DNA from: Microscillaceae bacterium
Lineage (GTDB): Bacteria > Bacteroidota > Bacteroidia > Cytophagales > Microscillaceae
DNA length: 13,847 bases
NCBI GenBank assembly: GCA_003449595.1
Contig: DMHB01000092.1
Coordinates: 1-13,847 of the forward strand
Direction: 5' to 3'
Position 1 is the stretch's first letter. Each line of letters begins with the position of its first letter. The notes under the pieces were generated by a model that had not been told where the DNA came from, searched no databases, and worked only from the letters and a program-made list of their open reading frames with translations. Both the position numbers and the translations under genes were made by a program. This document shows, one piece after another, positions 13,466-13,847 of this stretch.

Positions 13466-13847
13466 AAATTGAAAAATTCGAGTACGACAACAGGACAGTA
13501 CGCCTCTTTATGATAGCCAGCGTTGTGTTTGGCATTGTAGGGATGACAGTAGGGCTTTTAGCAGCCATACAGCTGTTCTATCCGCTTTTCAACTTCGACC
13601 TGCCATTTACATCCTTTGGCCGAATCAGACCACTCCATACCAATGCAGTAATTTTTGCATTTGTAGGGAATGCGATGTTTGCCGGGGTGTATTATTCGAT
13701 GCAGCGCTTGTTGAAAACCCGCACCTTCAGCGATGCTTTAAGCGCCATCCATTTCTGGGGTTGGCAATTAATCATTTTGGCAGCCGCCATTACCTTGCCC
13801 TTGGGCTACACATCGGGGCACGAATACGCCGAATTAGAATGGCCTAT
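13462..13847 (+). CDS. ccoN: cbb3-type cytochrome c oxidase subunit I, N-terminal part (3' truncated)
   Basis: Catalytic subunit of the high-affinity terminal oxidase that reduces oxygen to water and pumps protons in the inner membrane. The first 128 codons are in the window; the rest lies beyond 13847. The sequence begins MQIEKFEYDNRTVRLFM and has a first membrane helix at about 15-40. The conserved GRIRPLHTNAVIFAF is at 53-67 with H59, which corresponds to the low-spin heme b ligand. The second helix with NAMFAGVYYSMQRL follows, and the CcoN hallmark GHEYAELEW is near the window end. It starts at ATG 13462, preceded by AGAGGA with only one base between, too close for a standard Shine-Dalgarno site. 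It is probably the first large gene of a ccoNO(P) operon with ccoS ahead of it. Confidence 0.93.
   Translation, partial: MQIEKFEYDNRTVRLFMIASVVFGIVGMTVGLLAAIQLFYPLFNFDLPFTSFGRIRPLHTNAVIFAFVGNAMFAGVYYSMQRLLKTRTFSDALSAIHFWGWQLIILAAAITLPLGYTSGHEYAELEWP

Overview
The window reads as an ordinary chromosomal segment of a Bacteroidota bacterium, most likely of the Cytophagales type. Several upstream regions carry the Bacteroidota -7 promoter element TAnnTTTG, true Shine-Dalgarno sites are nearly absent, secreted proteins end their signal peptides in AQ, and the protein families (short type II thymidine kinase, CcoS-CcoN, TolC plus MacA-like adaptor) have the usual Bacteroidota look. GC content is moderate and even. 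I see no tRNA, rRNA, CRISPR array, transposase or phage gene.

Layout: (1) 1-419, the 3' end of an unrecognised + strand gene closed by a strong terminator at 445-482. (2) 514-3556, two minus-strand genes: an ABC exporter (1793-3556), then a zinc-ribbon plus glycosyltransferase-like protein (514-1755). (3) 3557-3685, a divergent promoter region. (4) 3686-4851, thymidine kinase overlapping by 4 bases a small secreted protein. (5) 4852-5138, a non-coding stretch with two substantial inverted-repeat structures. (6) 5139-5873, an RluA-family pseudouridine synthase with its own promoter and terminator. (7) 6109-9103, a TolC-family outer-membrane channel and a MacA/HlyD-type periplasmic adaptor without a pump gene beside them, followed by gpsA (9184-10164). 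(8) 10287-11663, a secreted TPR protein with a terminator. (9) 11728-13080 (-), a sensor histidine kinase with a MASE2-like membrane domain. (10) 13179-13847, ccoS and the start of ccoN, the beginning of a cbb3 cytochrome oxidase operon that runs out of the window.

Most genes are housekeeping or envelope functions: nucleotide salvage, RNA modification, phospholipid precursor synthesis, export and high-affinity respiration. No gene cluster looks like a new multi-gene system. The least explained signals are non-coding. An 11-bp perfect inverted repeat pairs a segment of the ccoS-ccoN spacer with the ribosome-binding region and start codon of ccoN. A TGAC-N4-GTCA palindrome overlaps the ccoS stop codon. 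A rod-like imperfect inverted repeat lies between the secreted-protein gene and the pseudouridine synthase gene. The MASE2-like kinase and the zinc-ribbon glycosyltransferase are unusual domain combinations worth checking.
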